Positions 34,349-43,363 of a stretch of DNA of 64,000 nucleotides are shown here, piece by piece. Within the stretch, counting starts at the first letter, position 1. Each line of letters begins with the position of its first letter. Under the pieces are notes generated by a model. It did no database searches. It was not told where the DNA came from and was given only the letters and a program-made list of their open reading frames with translations. Source of the DNA: Streptomyces collinus. GTDB taxonomy: Bacteria; Actinomycetota; Actinomycetes; Streptomycetales; Streptomycetaceae. The stretch covers positions 3,534,001-3,598,000 of the forward strand of contig NZ_CP133771.1 in assembly GCF_031348265.1 (NCBI RefSeq). The letters are read 5' to 3'. Position numbers and translations under genes: made by a program.

Positions 34349-35191
34349 TCAGTCGACGAACAGGCCCCGCGCCGCGGCCTTCGTGTCGAACTCCTCCAGG
34401 CGCGACTGGGCCTGGGGCAGGTCGTCGCACATGGCCTCCAGCAGGACCCGGCCGAGCAGCATCGGCGCGCAGGCCGTGTCGAAGGCGAGGCCGGTGCCGA
34501 CCGCGGCGGGCAGCAGCAGGTCGGACACCTTGGCGACGGGTGCGAACGCGGAGTCGGCGACCGTGACGACGGTCAGCCCGGCCTCCTTGGCGTAGGCGAG
34601 GGTGTCGACGACCTCGCGGGGGTGCCGGGGCAGCGCGAAACAGAGCAGTGCGCTCGCGCCGGCCCGGACGGCGGCGTCGATGCGGTCCTGGAGCATCGTG
34701 CCGCCCTCGCCGAGCAGCCGTACGTCGGGGTGGACCTTGGCGGCGAAGTAGGCGAAGCCGTGCGCCTGGGCGGCAGCCGCCCGCAGGCCGAGGACGAGCA
34801 GCGGGCGGGAGCCCGCGAGGAGACGTCCCGCGCGCTGGACGGGGCCGGGATCGGCCAGTGCCTCCGCCAGGTGCCGCAGGTTCTCGATCTCGGCCTCGAC
34901 GGCCTGCTGGTACTCGTTGTGGGCCCCGGACTCCGCGGCGGGTTCGGCGGGGGCGACCTCGCGCAGATGGCGGCGCAGGGCGGGGTAGCCGTCGAAGCCG
35001 AGGGCGACGGCGAAGCGGGTCACGGACGGCTGGCTGACCCCGGCCAGCTCGGCGAGCTCCACACTCGACAGGAACGGCACATCGGCCGCGCGCCGCACCA
35101 TGCTGTGCGCGATGCGCCGCTGGGTCGGCGTCAGCCGGTGGCCCTCGAAGAGCGCCTGGAGCCGCGCGGCAGGGCTGTCGGTCACGCTCAT
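34349..35191 (-). CDS. RpiR/MurR-family transcriptional regulator
   Basis: 280 aa: N-terminal helix-turn-helix (about 15-80; LTPTQRRIAHSMVRR, FLSSVELAELAGVSQPSVTRFAVALGFDGYPALRRHLRE) and a SIS sugar-phosphate isomerase-like domain (about 110-250; VLGLRAAAAQAHGFAYF, LLCFALPRHPREVVDTLAYAKEAG). SIS domains bind phosphosugars or related effectors. Upstream it carries CTATTCA, the same heptamer found in the hut promoter repeat, and a TCTGCAT/ATGCAGA repeat; autoregulation and a link to hut are possible but unproven. Confidence 0.85.
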   Translation of the reverse strand: MSVTDSPAARLQALFEGHRLTPTQRRIAHSMVRRAADVPFLSSVELAELAGVSQPSVTRFAVALGFDGYPALRRHLREVAPAEPAAESGAHNEYQQAVEAEIENLRHLAEALADPGPVQRAGRLLAGSRPLLVLGLRAAAAQAHGFAYFAAKVHPDVRLLGEGGTMLQDRIDAAVRAGASALLCFALPRHPREVVDTLAYAKEAGLTVVTVADSAFAPVAKVSDLLLPAAVGTGLAFDTACAPMLLGRVLLEAMCDDLPQAQSRLEEFDTKAAARGLFVD

Positions 35192-35208
35192 GACGTGCTC
35201 CCCCTCGC

Positions 35209-35247
35209 CTATTCAGTAGCTGAGGATTCTGCATGAGCATATGCAGA
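35209..35247. promoter_or_regulatory. Candidate operator(s) upstream of the RpiR gene
   Basis: CTATTCA at 35209-35215 opens TTCAG-TAG-CTGAG, and TCTGCAT (35228-35234) is inverted as ATGCAGA (35241-35247). The segment is AT-richer than its flanks and starts 18 bp upstream of the ATG. Confidence 0.35.
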
Positions 35248-35353
35248 GCGGCAAGCCGGACCGGAGAACGGCCGCCGGACGACCGGTAACCCCCGGCGGA
35301 ACCGGGGGCTAACCCCAGTGCGGCGGGCGCCGCCCCTTCCTACCGTGGACGGC

Positions 35354-35788
35354 ATGACGGGAATGGACGCGCGGGACACCGACCTGAAGAAGGAACTCGA
35401 CGCCACCCTGCACGCACGCAGGGATCTGGGCGAGGAGTACGAGTCGGCGCTGGTCGACTCGTTCCTGGACAAGGTCGACCAGCGGATCGACGGCGCGGTG
35501 GAGCGCCGGGTGCGCCGGCAGCTCGCCGAGCAGCAGATGCAGACGGCCCGGGACTCCCGGTCGCCGAAGGCCACGGACTCTTGGGGCGAGCGGTTCGGCT
35601 TCGGGATCGTCTCCCTGGTCCTCGCGGTGCCGCTGTCCGCGATCGGCGGGGGCGTGGCCCGTCTGCCCGGGCTGCTCGTCGCCTGGGCCGGCATCGTCGG
35701 CGTCAACGTCGTCCAGGCGCTCCGCACCAACCCGGACCTCTTCGGGCGCCGCCGCAGGTCCTCCCAGGACGATGGCTGGGAGGACTGA
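35354..35788 (+). CDS. Small membrane-associated protein of unknown function
   Basis: 144 aa from the ATG at 35354 (an ATG at 35363 is also possible). The N-terminal two thirds is a charged helical region (LKKELDATLHARRDLGEEYESALVDSFLDKVDQRID, Arg/Gln rich). Two hydrophobic helices follow (about 84-100 and 104-122) and a basic-acidic tail RRRRSSQDDGWED. It resembles a conserved actinobacterial membrane-protein type whose function I do not know. No strong ribosome site is visible. Confidence 0.65.
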   Translation: MTGMDARDTDLKKELDATLHARRDLGEEYESALVDSFLDKVDQRIDGAVERRVRRQLAEQQMQTARDSRSPKATDSWGERFGFGIVSLVLAVPLSAIGGGVARLPGLLVAWAGIVGVNVVQALRTNPDLFGRRRRSSQDDGWED

Positions 35789-35803
35789 GCGCGCGCACGC
35801 CGT

Positions 35804-36565
35804 TCAGACCTGCCGCGTCGGCAGCGCGACGATCTGCCGCAGGTTGACCCGGCGCGGCCGGCTCGTCACGTAGGCCACCAGGTCGGCCAGCTCCCCGGCG
35901 GACAGGGCGCCCACCTCGTCGAGCATGCCCTCGACCTGCCGGGACAGTTCGTCGTCGGCGATGTGGGTGCGCAGCTCGCTCTCCACGAAGCCGGGCTCGA
36001 TGTTGGTGACCCGGACGTCCCGGGGCCCGAACTCCCCGCGCAGGGCTTCCGACAGGTAGGTGACGGCCGCCTTGGTCGCGCCGTACACCGCGTAGTTCGG
36101 GAAGCTGACGTGCGCGGCGATGGACGAGATGTTCACGATGTCGGCCGTACGGCCTTCCGCGGCGGCGCTCACCAGGTCGCCGGTGAAGGCGCCGGTCATC
36201 CGCAGCACCCCGGCGACGTTGGTGTCGAGCATCCGCTGCCACTCGTCGGCGCGCCGGGCGTCCACGGGGTGGGGCAGCATGACGCCGGCGCAGTTCACGA
36301 CCAGGTCGACGGTCCCGTACTCCGCGTGGACGCGATCGGCGGCGTCGGCCACGGACGTCTCGTCGGTGACGTCCGCGGCTACGGCCAGGGCCTGCCCGCC
36401 GTCGGCCCGGATCTTCCCGGCGATCGCCGTCAGCCGGTCCGCCCGCCGGGCCAGCAGGGCCACCCGGGCCCCGCGCGCGGCCAGCAGCACGGCGACGGCC
36501 TCGCCGATCCCGCTCGCTGCTCCGGTGACGACGGCGGTACGGCCGGCCAGGTTGTCGTACGACAT
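35804..36565 (-). CDS. Short-chain dehydrogenase/reductase
   Basis: 253 aa classical SDR: VVTGAASGIGEAVA (TGxxxGxG), NCAG (NNAG position), catalytic Ser in NISSIAAHVSF and YAVYGATKAA (YxxxK). It reduces or oxidises a small alcohol or ketone with NAD(P)H, substrate unknown. AAGGGG precedes the ATG at 36565. It is divergent from an XRE regulator with a MmyB-type ligand domain, a pairing common in Streptomyces and suggesting ligand-controlled expression. Confidence 0.9.
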   Translation of the reverse strand: MSYDNLAGRTAVVTGAASGIGEAVAVLLAARGARVALLARRADRLTAIAGKIRADGGQALAVAADVTDETSVADAADRVHAEYGTVDLVVNCAGVMLPHPVDARRADEWQRMLDTNVAGVLRMTGAFTGDLVSAAAEGRTADIVNISSIAAHVSFPNYAVYGATKAAVTYLSEALRGEFGPRDVRVTNIEPGFVESELRTHIADDELSRQVEGMLDEVGALSAGELADLVAYVTSRPRRVNLRQIVALPTRQV

Positions 36566-36709
36566 GGGATACCCCTTCGGTGGCGGCCGGGGCGTGTCCC
36601 CGGCCTGGCCACCACCCTCGGCGGCTTCGGCCACGCCACCCAGGGCTGCGCTCATCCTGGGTCCGGCAGTACCAGGTTCGCCGGGCCGGGGCGGCCTAGG
36701 CTCGGATCC

Positions 36710-37576
36710 ATGGACGGAGAACTGGGAGACTTCCTGCGCTCGCGCCGCGCCCGGATCCGGCCGGAGGAGGTGGGGCTGCCCTCGTACGGCCGCCGCCGCG
36801 TCCCGGGTCTGCGCCGCGAGGAGGTGGCGCAGCTGGCCGGGGTGAGCGTCGACTACTACGTCCGCCTGGAACAGGGCAGGGGGCCCGGGGACCCCGGCCG
36901 GACCAAGTCCGGGGGTGTCTCGGACGCCGTGCTGGACGCGATCGCCCGGGTGCTGCGGCTGGACGAGGCCGAGCACGCGTATCTGCGGGCGGTGGCCCGG
37001 CCGCGCCGGCAGGACGGGCCCGGGGCCGCCATGTCCCGGGTGCGCCCGGGGGTCCGGCTGCTCCTGGACGGCATGGACCGCAACCCCGCCTACGTCCTGG
37101 ACCACCGTATGGAGGTCCTCGCGTGGAACGCCCTCGCCGACGCCGTGCTCGGCTTCAGCGGCCCGGGCGACCTCAGCCTGCCGCGCCGGACCTTCCTCGA
37201 CCCCGCCTCGCGTGAGCTCTATCCGGACTGGTCCGCGATCGCCGCCCAGACGGTCGCGCACCTCCGTCTGCAGGCGGGCCACCATCCCGGGGACCCCGTC
37301 ACGGGGGAACTCGTCGCCGGACTCACCCGGGCCAGCGAGGAGTTCCGGTGTCTGTGGGCCGATCATCTGGTCAAGCCCTGCGACCACGGCGTGAAGCTCC
37401 TGCGGCACCCGGTCGCGGGCCTGCTGACCCTCCCCTACGAGACGCTCACAATCCCGGCGGCCCCGGACCAGACGATCGTGGCCTACATGCCCGAGCCGGG
37501 CTCGGAGACGGCGGAGCGCCTGGCGCTGCTGGGGAGCTGGTCCTCAGTCGTCCCCGAAGCCCCGGAACGTGCCTGA
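36710..37576 (+). CDS. XRE-family regulator with MmyB-like ligand-binding domain
   Basis: 288 aa. The N-terminal helix-turn-helix (FLRSRRARIRPEEVGLP, LRREEVAQLAGVSVDYYVRLEQGR) is followed by a MLTR/MmyB domain (about 108-275; MDRNPAYVLDHRMEVLAWNALADAVLG, VGKLRHP-like VKLLRHPVAGLL). Relative to usual family members there is an insertion of about ten residues (GDPGRTKSGG) after EQGRGP, encoded by a GC-rich hairpin-forming stretch. TAGGCT seven bases before the ATG suggests a leaderless transcript. Its 3' end overlaps the next gene on the other strand by 33 bp. Confidence 0.85.
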   Translation: MDGELGDFLRSRRARIRPEEVGLPSYGRRRVPGLRREEVAQLAGVSVDYYVRLEQGRGPGDPGRTKSGGVSDAVLDAIARVLRLDEAEHAYLRAVARPRRQDGPGAAMSRVRPGVRLLLDGMDRNPAYVLDHRMEVLAWNALADAVLGFSGPGDLSLPRRTFLDPASRELYPDWSAIAAQTVAHLRLQAGHHPGDPVTGELVAGLTRASEEFRCLWADHLVKPCDHGVKLLRHPVAGLLTLPYETLTIPAAPDQTIVAYMPEPGSETAERLALLGSWSSVVPEAPERA

Positions 37577-37966
37577 GGCGTCCGCGGCGTCGGCGTACTC
37601 GGCGAAGTCCAGGTTGGCGATGCTCAGGTTGGCGGACATCCCCGGGTACCAGCGGACCGGGACGCGGAAGGTCCGCCCCGGCTCCGTGAAGAGGTCGACT
37701 GCCAGCAGCGGGTGCTCCGGGCCGGCCAGGGCCGTCGCGTCGGCGAGGAAGACCTCGCATATCCGCTCGTCCTCCGCGGCGGCCGACTCCTCGGCGAGCA
37801 GCGTCTGAACGCCGGCGTCGGCGAACCGGGGGTCGCTGACGCGGGTGGCGCACGGATGCTCGTCGGCCCCGTCGAGAGCGGCACACAGCGCCTCCCACGC
37901 CGCGTCGTCGCCGAAGTCGGTGCGCAGGACGAGCGTGGTCAGGTCGTGGGGCTGAGGCAGTGGCAT
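37544..37966 (-). CDS. DUF6924-type conserved protein
   Basis: 140 aa from the ATG at 37966: PHDLTTLVLRTDFGDDAAWEALCAAL at the N-terminus and TFRVPVRWYPGMSANLSIANLDFAEYADAA at the C-terminus match a small acidic cytosolic protein family of unknown function. It lacks signal or membrane segments. The last 33 bp overlap the convergent regulator gene. The upstream interval holds a large nested hairpin. Confidence 0.7.
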   Translation of the reverse strand: MPLPQPHDLTTLVLRTDFGDDAAWEALCAALDGADEHPCATRVSDPRFADAGVQTLLAEESAAAEDERICEVFLADATALAGPEHPLLAVDLFTEPGRTFRVPVRWYPGMSANLSIANLDFAEYADAADASGTFRGFGDD

Positions 37967-38350
37967 GGCGGGGATCCTGCCATCCGCCACTGACAGCCCG
38001 GCGGCCGGAGGCCCGGGAAGGATGATGCGCGGGGACCGCCGCACCCCCGTGAACGGGGGGCGGGACGACGGCGGTCCCCGCGAAGGACGCGGGCCCGGTC
38101 AGGGCCGGGCGTGCGCGTCCATGGCGTCCGTGGAGGTCCGGGAGCCGCTCCGGAGGTCCTGTGACGCCGTTTCGGTGCCGGCCTGGGCGGGGAGCCGCTC
38201 CCGCCCTGCCGACACCCACCAATGTGCAGGACGCGTGTTAAGCGGGTGCTGCGCGAACGTGACACCCGCGTACCGGTTCCGCGACGTCCGCGAAGATCAC
38301 GGACGCCGCAAGTTCACCCGGTTCACGGGCGGTTCACCGGGCGTTGGCCG
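37967..38350. other. 384-bp intergenic region with a nested inverted repeat
   Basis: No gene seen. CGCGGGGACCGCCG (38028-38041) pairs with its exact complement at 38069-38082; the 27-nt interval holds an inner hairpin CACCCCCGT/ACGGGGGG. Further along, GGTTCAC is repeated (38320-38340) just before the cystathionine beta-synthase stop. Confidence 0.5.
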
Positions 38351-39739
38351 TCACTTCCCCGTACGGGCGAGGAAGGACAGCAGGTCCTGCCGGCTGACCA
38401 CACCGGTCGGCTTGCCCTCGACGAGGACGATCGCCGCGTCCGCCTTGCCCAGCACGGCCATCAGGTCGGCGACGGGTTCGCCGGAGCCGACCTGGGGCAG
38501 CGGGCCGGACATGTGCTTCTCCAGCGGGTCCTCCAGCGAGGCGCTCTTGCTGAACAGCGCGTCCAGCAGCTCGCGTTCGACGACGGAACCGACGACCTCG
38601 GCCGCCATCACGTCGGGGTGGCCGGCGCCCGGCTTGACGACCGGCATCTGCGAGACGCCGTACTCGCGCAGCACGTCGATGGCCTGACCGACCGTCTCCT
38701 CCGGGTGCATGTGGACGAGGGAGGGCATGAGGTCGCCCTCCTTGTCGGCGAGGACGTCACCGACGCGGGCGCTCGGGCCCGTGTCCTCCAGGAAGCCGTA
38801 GTCGGCCATCCACTCGTCGTTGAAGATCTTGCTGAGGTAGCCGCGGCCGCTGTCGGGCAGCAGCACCACCACGACGTCGTCCTCGTCGAGCCGCGCGGCG
38901 ACCTCCAGCGCGGCCACGACGGCCATGCCGCAGGAGCCGCCGACGAGCAGGCCCTCCTCCTTGGCGAGGCGGCGGGTCATCTGGAAGGAGTCCTTGTCGG
39001 AGACGGCGACGATCTCGTCCGCGACGGTCCGGTCGTAGGCGGTCGGCCAGAAGTCCTCACCGACGCCCTCGACGAGGTAGGGCCGGCCGGAGCCGCCGGA
39101 GTAGACGGAGCCCTCGGGGTCCGCGCCGACGACCTGCACCGAGCCGTCGCTGGCCTCCTTCAGATAGCGGCCGGTCCCGGAGATGGTGCCGCCGGTGCCC
39201 ACGCCCGCCACGAAGTGGGTGATCTTCCCCTCCGTCTGCTCCCACAGCTCGGGGCCGGTCGAGTGGTAGTGGGAGAGCGGATTGTTGGGGTTGGAGTACT
39301 GGTCGGGCTTCCAGGCTCCGGGCGTCTCGCGGACCAGCCGGTCGGAGACGTTGTAGTAGGAGTCCGGGTGCTCGGGGTCGACGGCGGTCGGGCACACCAC
39401 GACCTCGGCGCCGTACGCGCGCAGCACGTTGATCTTGTCGGTGCTCACCTTGTCGGGGCACACGAAGATGCACTTGTACCCCTTCTGCTGCGCCACGATG
39501 GCGAGCCCGACGCCGGTGTTGCCGCTGGTCGGCTCGACGATCGTGCCGCCGGGCTTGAGCGCGCCGCTCTCCTCCGCCGCCTCGATCATGCGCAGGGCGA
39601 TACGGTCCTTCACCGAGCCGCCGGGGTTGAAGTACTCCACCTTGGCCAGGACGGTCGCCCTGATGCCCTTGGTCACGCTGTTGAGCTTCACCAGCGGGGT
39701 GTTGCCGACGAGGCTGATCATCGAGTCGTGAAATTGCAC
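38351..39739 (-). CDS. Cystathionine beta-synthase with C-terminal CBS-domain pair
   Basis: 462 aa. The PLP-fold type II catalytic domain (1-about 320) has NTPLVKL, the Schiff-base Lys about 44 in NPGGSVKDRIA, EPTSGNTGVGLA and GTGGTISGTGRYLKE. Two CBS repeats follow (about 335-460: VHMHPEETVGQAIDVLREYGVSQMPV and VADLMAVLGKADAAIVL). It condenses serine with homocysteine to cystathionine, or acts as a cysteine synthase. No heme-binding N-terminus is present. The start is GTG 39739 with GGAG upstream. Confidence 0.92.
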   Translation of the reverse strand: MQFHDSMISLVGNTPLVKLNSVTKGIRATVLAKVEYFNPGGSVKDRIALRMIEAAEESGALKPGGTIVEPTSGNTGVGLAIVAQQKGYKCIFVCPDKVSTDKINVLRAYGAEVVVCPTAVDPEHPDSYYNVSDRLVRETPGAWKPDQYSNPNNPLSHYHSTGPELWEQTEGKITHFVAGVGTGGTISGTGRYLKEASDGSVQVVGADPEGSVYSGGSGRPYLVEGVGEDFWPTAYDRTVADEIVAVSDKDSFQMTRRLAKEEGLLVGGSCGMAVVAALEVAARLDEDDVVVVLLPDSGRGYLSKIFNDEWMADYGFLEDTGPSARVGDVLADKEGDLMPSLVHMHPEETVGQAIDVLREYGVSQMPVVKPGAGHPDVMAAEVVGSVVERELLDALFSKSASLEDPLEKHMSGPLPQVGSGEPVADLMAVLGKADAAIVLVEGKPTGVVSRQDLLSFLARTGK

Positions 39740-39898
39740 CGTTGTCTCCGGATGCCGCAAAAGAATCGGTCGTAGTGGTGCCGCCAGCCTATGACTTCGC
39801 CGTCGCCCGTGACGGTCGTTCACTCCCCGTTGAGATTGGGCGACGGGCTGTACGGGGCAAGCACTGGGTGTACGGGTTCGAGGAGGTGGCGGCGACGC

Positions 39899-40924
39899 AT
39901 GACGAGCATGTCGAGGGCGAGGGTGGCCCGGCGGATCGCGGCCGGCGCGGCTTATGGCGGCGGCGGGATCGGTCTGGCCGGAGCGGCCACGGTGGGGCTG
40001 GTGCTGGCGGAGGTGCAGCTGGCGCGACGCCGGGTGAGCAACGGCACGTCACCACACGTGCCGCAGGCGGACGGGCTGTACGGCCGTATGTACGCCGGTC
40101 CGGCCGTGGCACCGCTGAGGCTGACGATGCTGGGCGACTCCACGGCCGCGGGCCAGGGCGTGCACCGCGGCGGGCAGACACCGGGGGCGCTCCTGGCGTC
40201 GGGGCTGGCGGCGCTGGCCGAGCGCCCGGTCGAGCTGCGCACGGTGGCGACGCCGGGGGCCTGTTCGGACGACCTGGACCGCCAGGTGGCCCTGGTGCTG
40301 GCCGATCCCGATCCCGTGCCCGACATCTGCGTGATCATGGTCGGCGCGAACGACGTCACCCACCGCATGCCCGCGACACGCTCGGTCCGTCATCTGGCCT
40401 CGGCGGTTCGCCGGCTGCGCACGGCCGGTGCGGAGGTCGTGGTCGGCACCTGCCCCGACCTCGGCACGATCGAGCCGGTGCGCCAGCCGTTGCGCTGGCT
40501 GGCCCGACGGGCCTCACGCCAGCTGGCGGCCGCCCAGACGATCGGAGCCGTCGAACAGGGCGGCCGCACCGTGTCGCTGGGCGACCTGCTGGGCCCCGAG
40601 TTCGCCGAGAACCCACGCGAGCTCTTCGGCCCGGACAGCTACCACCCCTCCGCCGAGGGCTACGCGACGGCGGCGATGGCGGTCCTGCCGACCGTCTGCG
40701 CGTCCCTGGGCCTGTGGCCCGCCGAGGAGGAGCGCCCGGACGCCTCCCGTCGCGAGGGCTTCCTGCCGGTGGCGCGGGCGGCGGCGGAGGCCGCCTCCGA
40801 GGCGGGCACGGAGGTCGCGGCGGCGATGCCGAGCGGGCCGCGCGGGCCGTGGGCGCTGCTGAAGCGCCGGCGGCGTCGGCGGGTACCCGAGCAGGAGCCG
40901 GCACCGGCCACACCGTCGAACTGA
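39899..40924 (+). CDS. SGNH/GDSL-family hydrolase, membrane-anchored
   Basis: 341 aa. One N-terminal hydrophobic segment (about 12-36) precedes an SGNH esterase domain: LTMLGDSTAAGQG (block I, catalytic Ser), IMVGANDVTH (block III) and DSYHPSAEGY (block V, Asp and His). Similar exported enzymes remove acyl groups from envelope lipids or sugars. The C-terminal tail is Arg-rich (LKRRRRRRVP). GGAGG is 12 bases before the ATG at 39899, slightly far; a second ATG at 39908 is possible. Confidence 0.85.
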   Translation: MTSMSRARVARRIAAGAAYGGGGIGLAGAATVGLVLAEVQLARRRVSNGTSPHVPQADGLYGRMYAGPAVAPLRLTMLGDSTAAGQGVHRGGQTPGALLASGLAALAERPVELRTVATPGACSDDLDRQVALVLADPDPVPDICVIMVGANDVTHRMPATRSVRHLASAVRRLRTAGAEVVVGTCPDLGTIEPVRQPLRWLARRASRQLAAAQTIGAVEQGGRTVSLGDLLGPEFAENPRELFGPDSYHPSAEGYATAAMAVLPTVCASLGLWPAEEERPDASRREGFLPVARAAAEAASEAGTEVAAAMPSGPRGPWALLKRRRRRRVPEQEPAPATPSN

Positions 40925-40947
40925 CGGAACCCGCCGGACGTCGAAAA

Positions 40948-40959
40948 GCAAGCGCTTAG
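40948..40959. promoter_or_regulatory. AAGCGCTT-type candidate operator upstream of the thiolase gene
   Basis: GCAAGCGCTTAG with the perfect core palindrome AAGCGCTT in a short AT-rich patch, about 107 bp before the thiolase start. Similar palindromes serve TetR-type fatty-acid regulators in actinomycetes. Confidence 0.35.
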
Positions 40960-41065
40960 AAAACTGCGGCCAGGGTCACACCGCGACACCAGTGACCCAG
41001 CCCATACGTACGGGTAACTTCCCAGACAGCCCAAGCAGACCACCCGGTACGTCAATGGAGCCGTG

Positions 41066-42286
41066 ATGCCCGAAGCCGTGATCGTCTCAGCCGCCCGCTC
41101 CCCCATCGGCCGCGCCGTCAAGGGCTCCCTCAAGGACCTCCGCCCGGACGACCTGACCGCCACGATCGTCCAGGCCGCCCTGGCCAAGGTCCCCGAGCTG
41201 GACCCGAAGGACATCGACGACCTGATGCTCGGCTGCGGCCTGCCCGGCGGCGAGCAGGGCCACAACCTCGGCCGCATCGTCGCCGTGCAGATGGGCATGG
41301 ACCACCTGCCGGGCTGCACCATCACCCGGTACTGCTCCTCCTCCCTGCAGACCTCGCGCATGGCCCTGCACGCCATCAAGGCCGGCGAGGGCGACGTGTT
41401 CATCTCGGCGGGCGTGGAGACGGTCTCCCGCTACGCGAAGGGCAGCTCCGACGGCCTGCCCGACACGCACAACCCGCTCTTCGCCGACGCCGAGGCCCGC
41501 ACGGTCGCGACCGCCCAGTCCGAGGGCTCGACCTGGCACGACCCGCGCGAGGACGGCCTGCTGCCCGACCCCTACATCGCGATGGGCCAGACCGCCGAGA
41601 ACCTGGCCCGCGCCAAGGGCGTCACCCGCCAGGACATGGACGAGTTCGGCGTCCGCTCGCAGAACCTCGCCGAAGAGGCCATCAAGAACGGCTTCTGGGA
41701 GCGCGAGATCACCCCGGTGACCCTCCCCGACGGCACGGTCGTCTCCACGGACGACGGCCCCCGCGCCGGCGTCACCCTGGAGGGCGTGCAGGGCCTCAAG
41801 CCGGTCTTCCGCCCCGACGGCCTGGTCACGGCCGCCAACTGCTGCCCGCTGAACGACGGCGCCGCGGCCCTCGTGATCATGTCCGACACCAAGGCCCGCG
41901 AGCTGGGCCTCACCCCGCTCGCCCGGATCGTGTCGACCGGCGTCTCCGGCCTGTCGCCCGAGATCATGGGCCTCGGCCCGGTGGAGGCCAGCAAGCAGGC
42001 CCTCGGCCGCGCCGGACTGACGATCGGCGACATCGACCTGGTCGAGATCAACGAGGCGTTCGCCGCCCAGGTGATCCCCTCCTACCGCGACCTGGGCATC
42101 CCGCTGGAGAAGCTGAACGTCAACGGCGGCGCCATCGCCGTCGGCCACCCCTTCGGCATGACCGGCGCCCGCATCACCACCACGCTCATCAACTCCCTGC
42201 AGTTCCACGACAAGCAGTTCGGTCTGGAGACGATGTGCGTCGGCGGCGGCCAGGGCATGGCCATGGTCATCGAGCGCCTCAGCTGA
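41066..42286 (+). CDS. Acetyl-CoA C-acyltransferase (thiolase)
   Basis: 406 aa from the ATG at 41066 (GGAG at five bases; GTG 41063 less likely). Thiolase catalytic residues are in place: Cys about 90 in [10 protein letters not shown], His in GHPFGMTG and the C-terminal Cys in CVGGGQG. It catalyses the last step of beta-oxidation or the reverse condensation of acetyl-CoA. Length and motifs fit a degradative FadA-type thiolase. A 12-bp perfect hairpin terminator follows. Confidence 0.93.
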   Translation: MPEAVIVSAARSPIGRAVKGSLKDLRPDDLTATIVQAALAKVPELDPKDIDDLMLGCGLPGGEQGHNLGRIVAVQMGMDHLPGCTITRYCSSSLQTSRMALHAIKAGEGDVFISAGVETVSRYAKGSSDGLPDTHNPLFADAEARTVATAQSEGSTWHDPREDGLLPDPYIAMGQTAENLARAKGVTRQDMDEFGVRSQNLAEEAIKNGFWEREITPVTLPDGTVVSTDDGPRAGVTLEGVQGLKPVFRPDGLVTAANCCPLNDGAAALVIMSDTKARELGLTPLARIVSTGVSGLSPEIMGLGPVEASKQALGRAGLTIGDIDLVEINEAFAAQVIPSYRDLGIPLEKLNVNGGAIAVGHPFGMTGARITTTLINSLQFHDKQFGLETMCVGGGQGMAMVIERLS

Positions 42287-42330
42287 GCGGCGCACCGTAG
42301 CCGCCATAGCACCCCCTGTGAGCCCCCGGC

Positions 42331-42359
42331 CCAGAACCCTGGAAACACCAGGGTTCTGG
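42331..42359 (+). terminator. Rho-independent-like terminator after the thiolase gene
   Basis: CCAGAACCCTGG, loop AAACA, then the exact complement, followed by GCTGTTTTGTG. It is one of the few hairpins here with a T-rich tail. Confidence 0.85.
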
Positions 42360-42497
42360 GCTGTTTTGTGATCCAATCTCCCCCAGGATGTGACCTATCT
42401 CCCTCCGCCAGGGGAGAACCCCAGGTCACAGCAGCCCCACCCCCTCCCCCGGCACCGAAGCCCTGTCCGTTTCGTGACCTTACGCACTGACAGCTGG

Positions 42498-42526
42498 TTA
42501 GTCCGCCCTTCAAGCTGATGTAGGAA
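42498..42526 (+). promoter_or_regulatory. Candidate promoter of the 42560 gene
   Basis: TTAGTC (42498-42503), a 17-bp spacer and TAGGAA (42521-42526), 33 bp before the GTG start. Further upstream, GTGACC and GGTCAC flank a CTCCC/GGGAG hairpin (42390-42440). Confidence 0.4.
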
Positions 42527-42559
42527 GTCGGGGGTCGACTTTGAACCGGGAGTACGTCA

Positions 42560-43342
42560 GTGAGCGCCATGCCGATCGCGTTGCTGGTCACCACGGCCGC
42601 CACGGGCGCCGTGGGCGTCGCCGTCCTGCGCACCGTCCTGCAGCTGCGCCGACAGGTCGCGGCCCTGCACACCGCGCTGGCCGAGAGCCGCGCCGCCACC
42701 ACCCGTGCGCTGCTGCCCGCCGCTCGTACCGCTGCCGACACCGATGAGATACGCGCCGCCGTTGCGGCCGCGCTCGCCGAGGAGCGGGAGCGGGAGCTCG
42801 CCGAGGCGCGGGCGTTCTGGGCCGCCCAGGAGGCCCGTGACGCCTCCGACGCGCCCTCCCTGCTGGGCCTGCCCGAGGTCGATCTGTTCCTGCCCCGCCA
42901 GGCCGATTTCGCCGGCCTGGAGCCGGTGTCCGAGCCCGGCGCGGAGGCCGAGGAGCCGGCCGCCGAGTCCCCGGAGCTGGCCGCGGCCCGCCGCCGCCAC
43001 CCCTCCCACCCGGACTTCGTGCCGACGCAGTCGCCGGTCGTCAACGACCACGAGCGCACCGTCGCCACCCTGGAGGAGCTGGCGTCCTCCCGCGTCGAGC
43101 TGACGGACGTCCGCCCCGGCCCGCTGGGCACCCTGGACGTCTACGTGTTCGCCGACGGCACGACCCTGTGCATGACCCCGGGCCACCGCGAGACGGCGGA
43201 ACACCTCGCCGCGGCCCTGCGCACGGGCAAGACCCCGGTGCTCCTGGGCGGCTCCGGCATCTCCGGCGCCTACACCCTGACGTTCGAGTGCGGCGAGGAG
43301 AACGTCTACATCCTGGCCGACCGCGTCATCGCGTCCCTGTAG
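42560..43342 (+). CDS. Membrane-anchored coiled-coil protein of unknown function
   Basis: 260 aa from GTG 42560 (GGGAG seven bases upstream). An N-terminal hydrophobic segment ([19 protein letters not shown], about 5-23) is followed by an Ala/Glu/Arg-rich helix likely to form coiled coil (about 28-95), an acidic linker, and a C-terminal globular part (about 170-258; [47 protein letters not shown]). No family recognised; probably a conserved actinobacterial protein. Confidence 0.75.
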   Translation: MSAMPIALLVTTAATGAVGVAVLRTVLQLRRQVAALHTALAESRAATTRALLPAARTAADTDEIRAAVAAALAEERERELAEARAFWAAQEARDASDAPSLLGLPEVDLFLPRQADFAGLEPVSEPGAEAEEPAAESPELAAARRRHPSHPDFVPTQSPVVNDHERTVATLEELASSRVELTDVRPGPLGTLDVYVFADGTTLCMTPGHRETAEHLAAALRTGKTPVLLGGSGISGAYTLTFECGEENVYILADRVIASL

Positions 43343-43363
43343 AGAAGCGCCCCTTCAAGGGGG

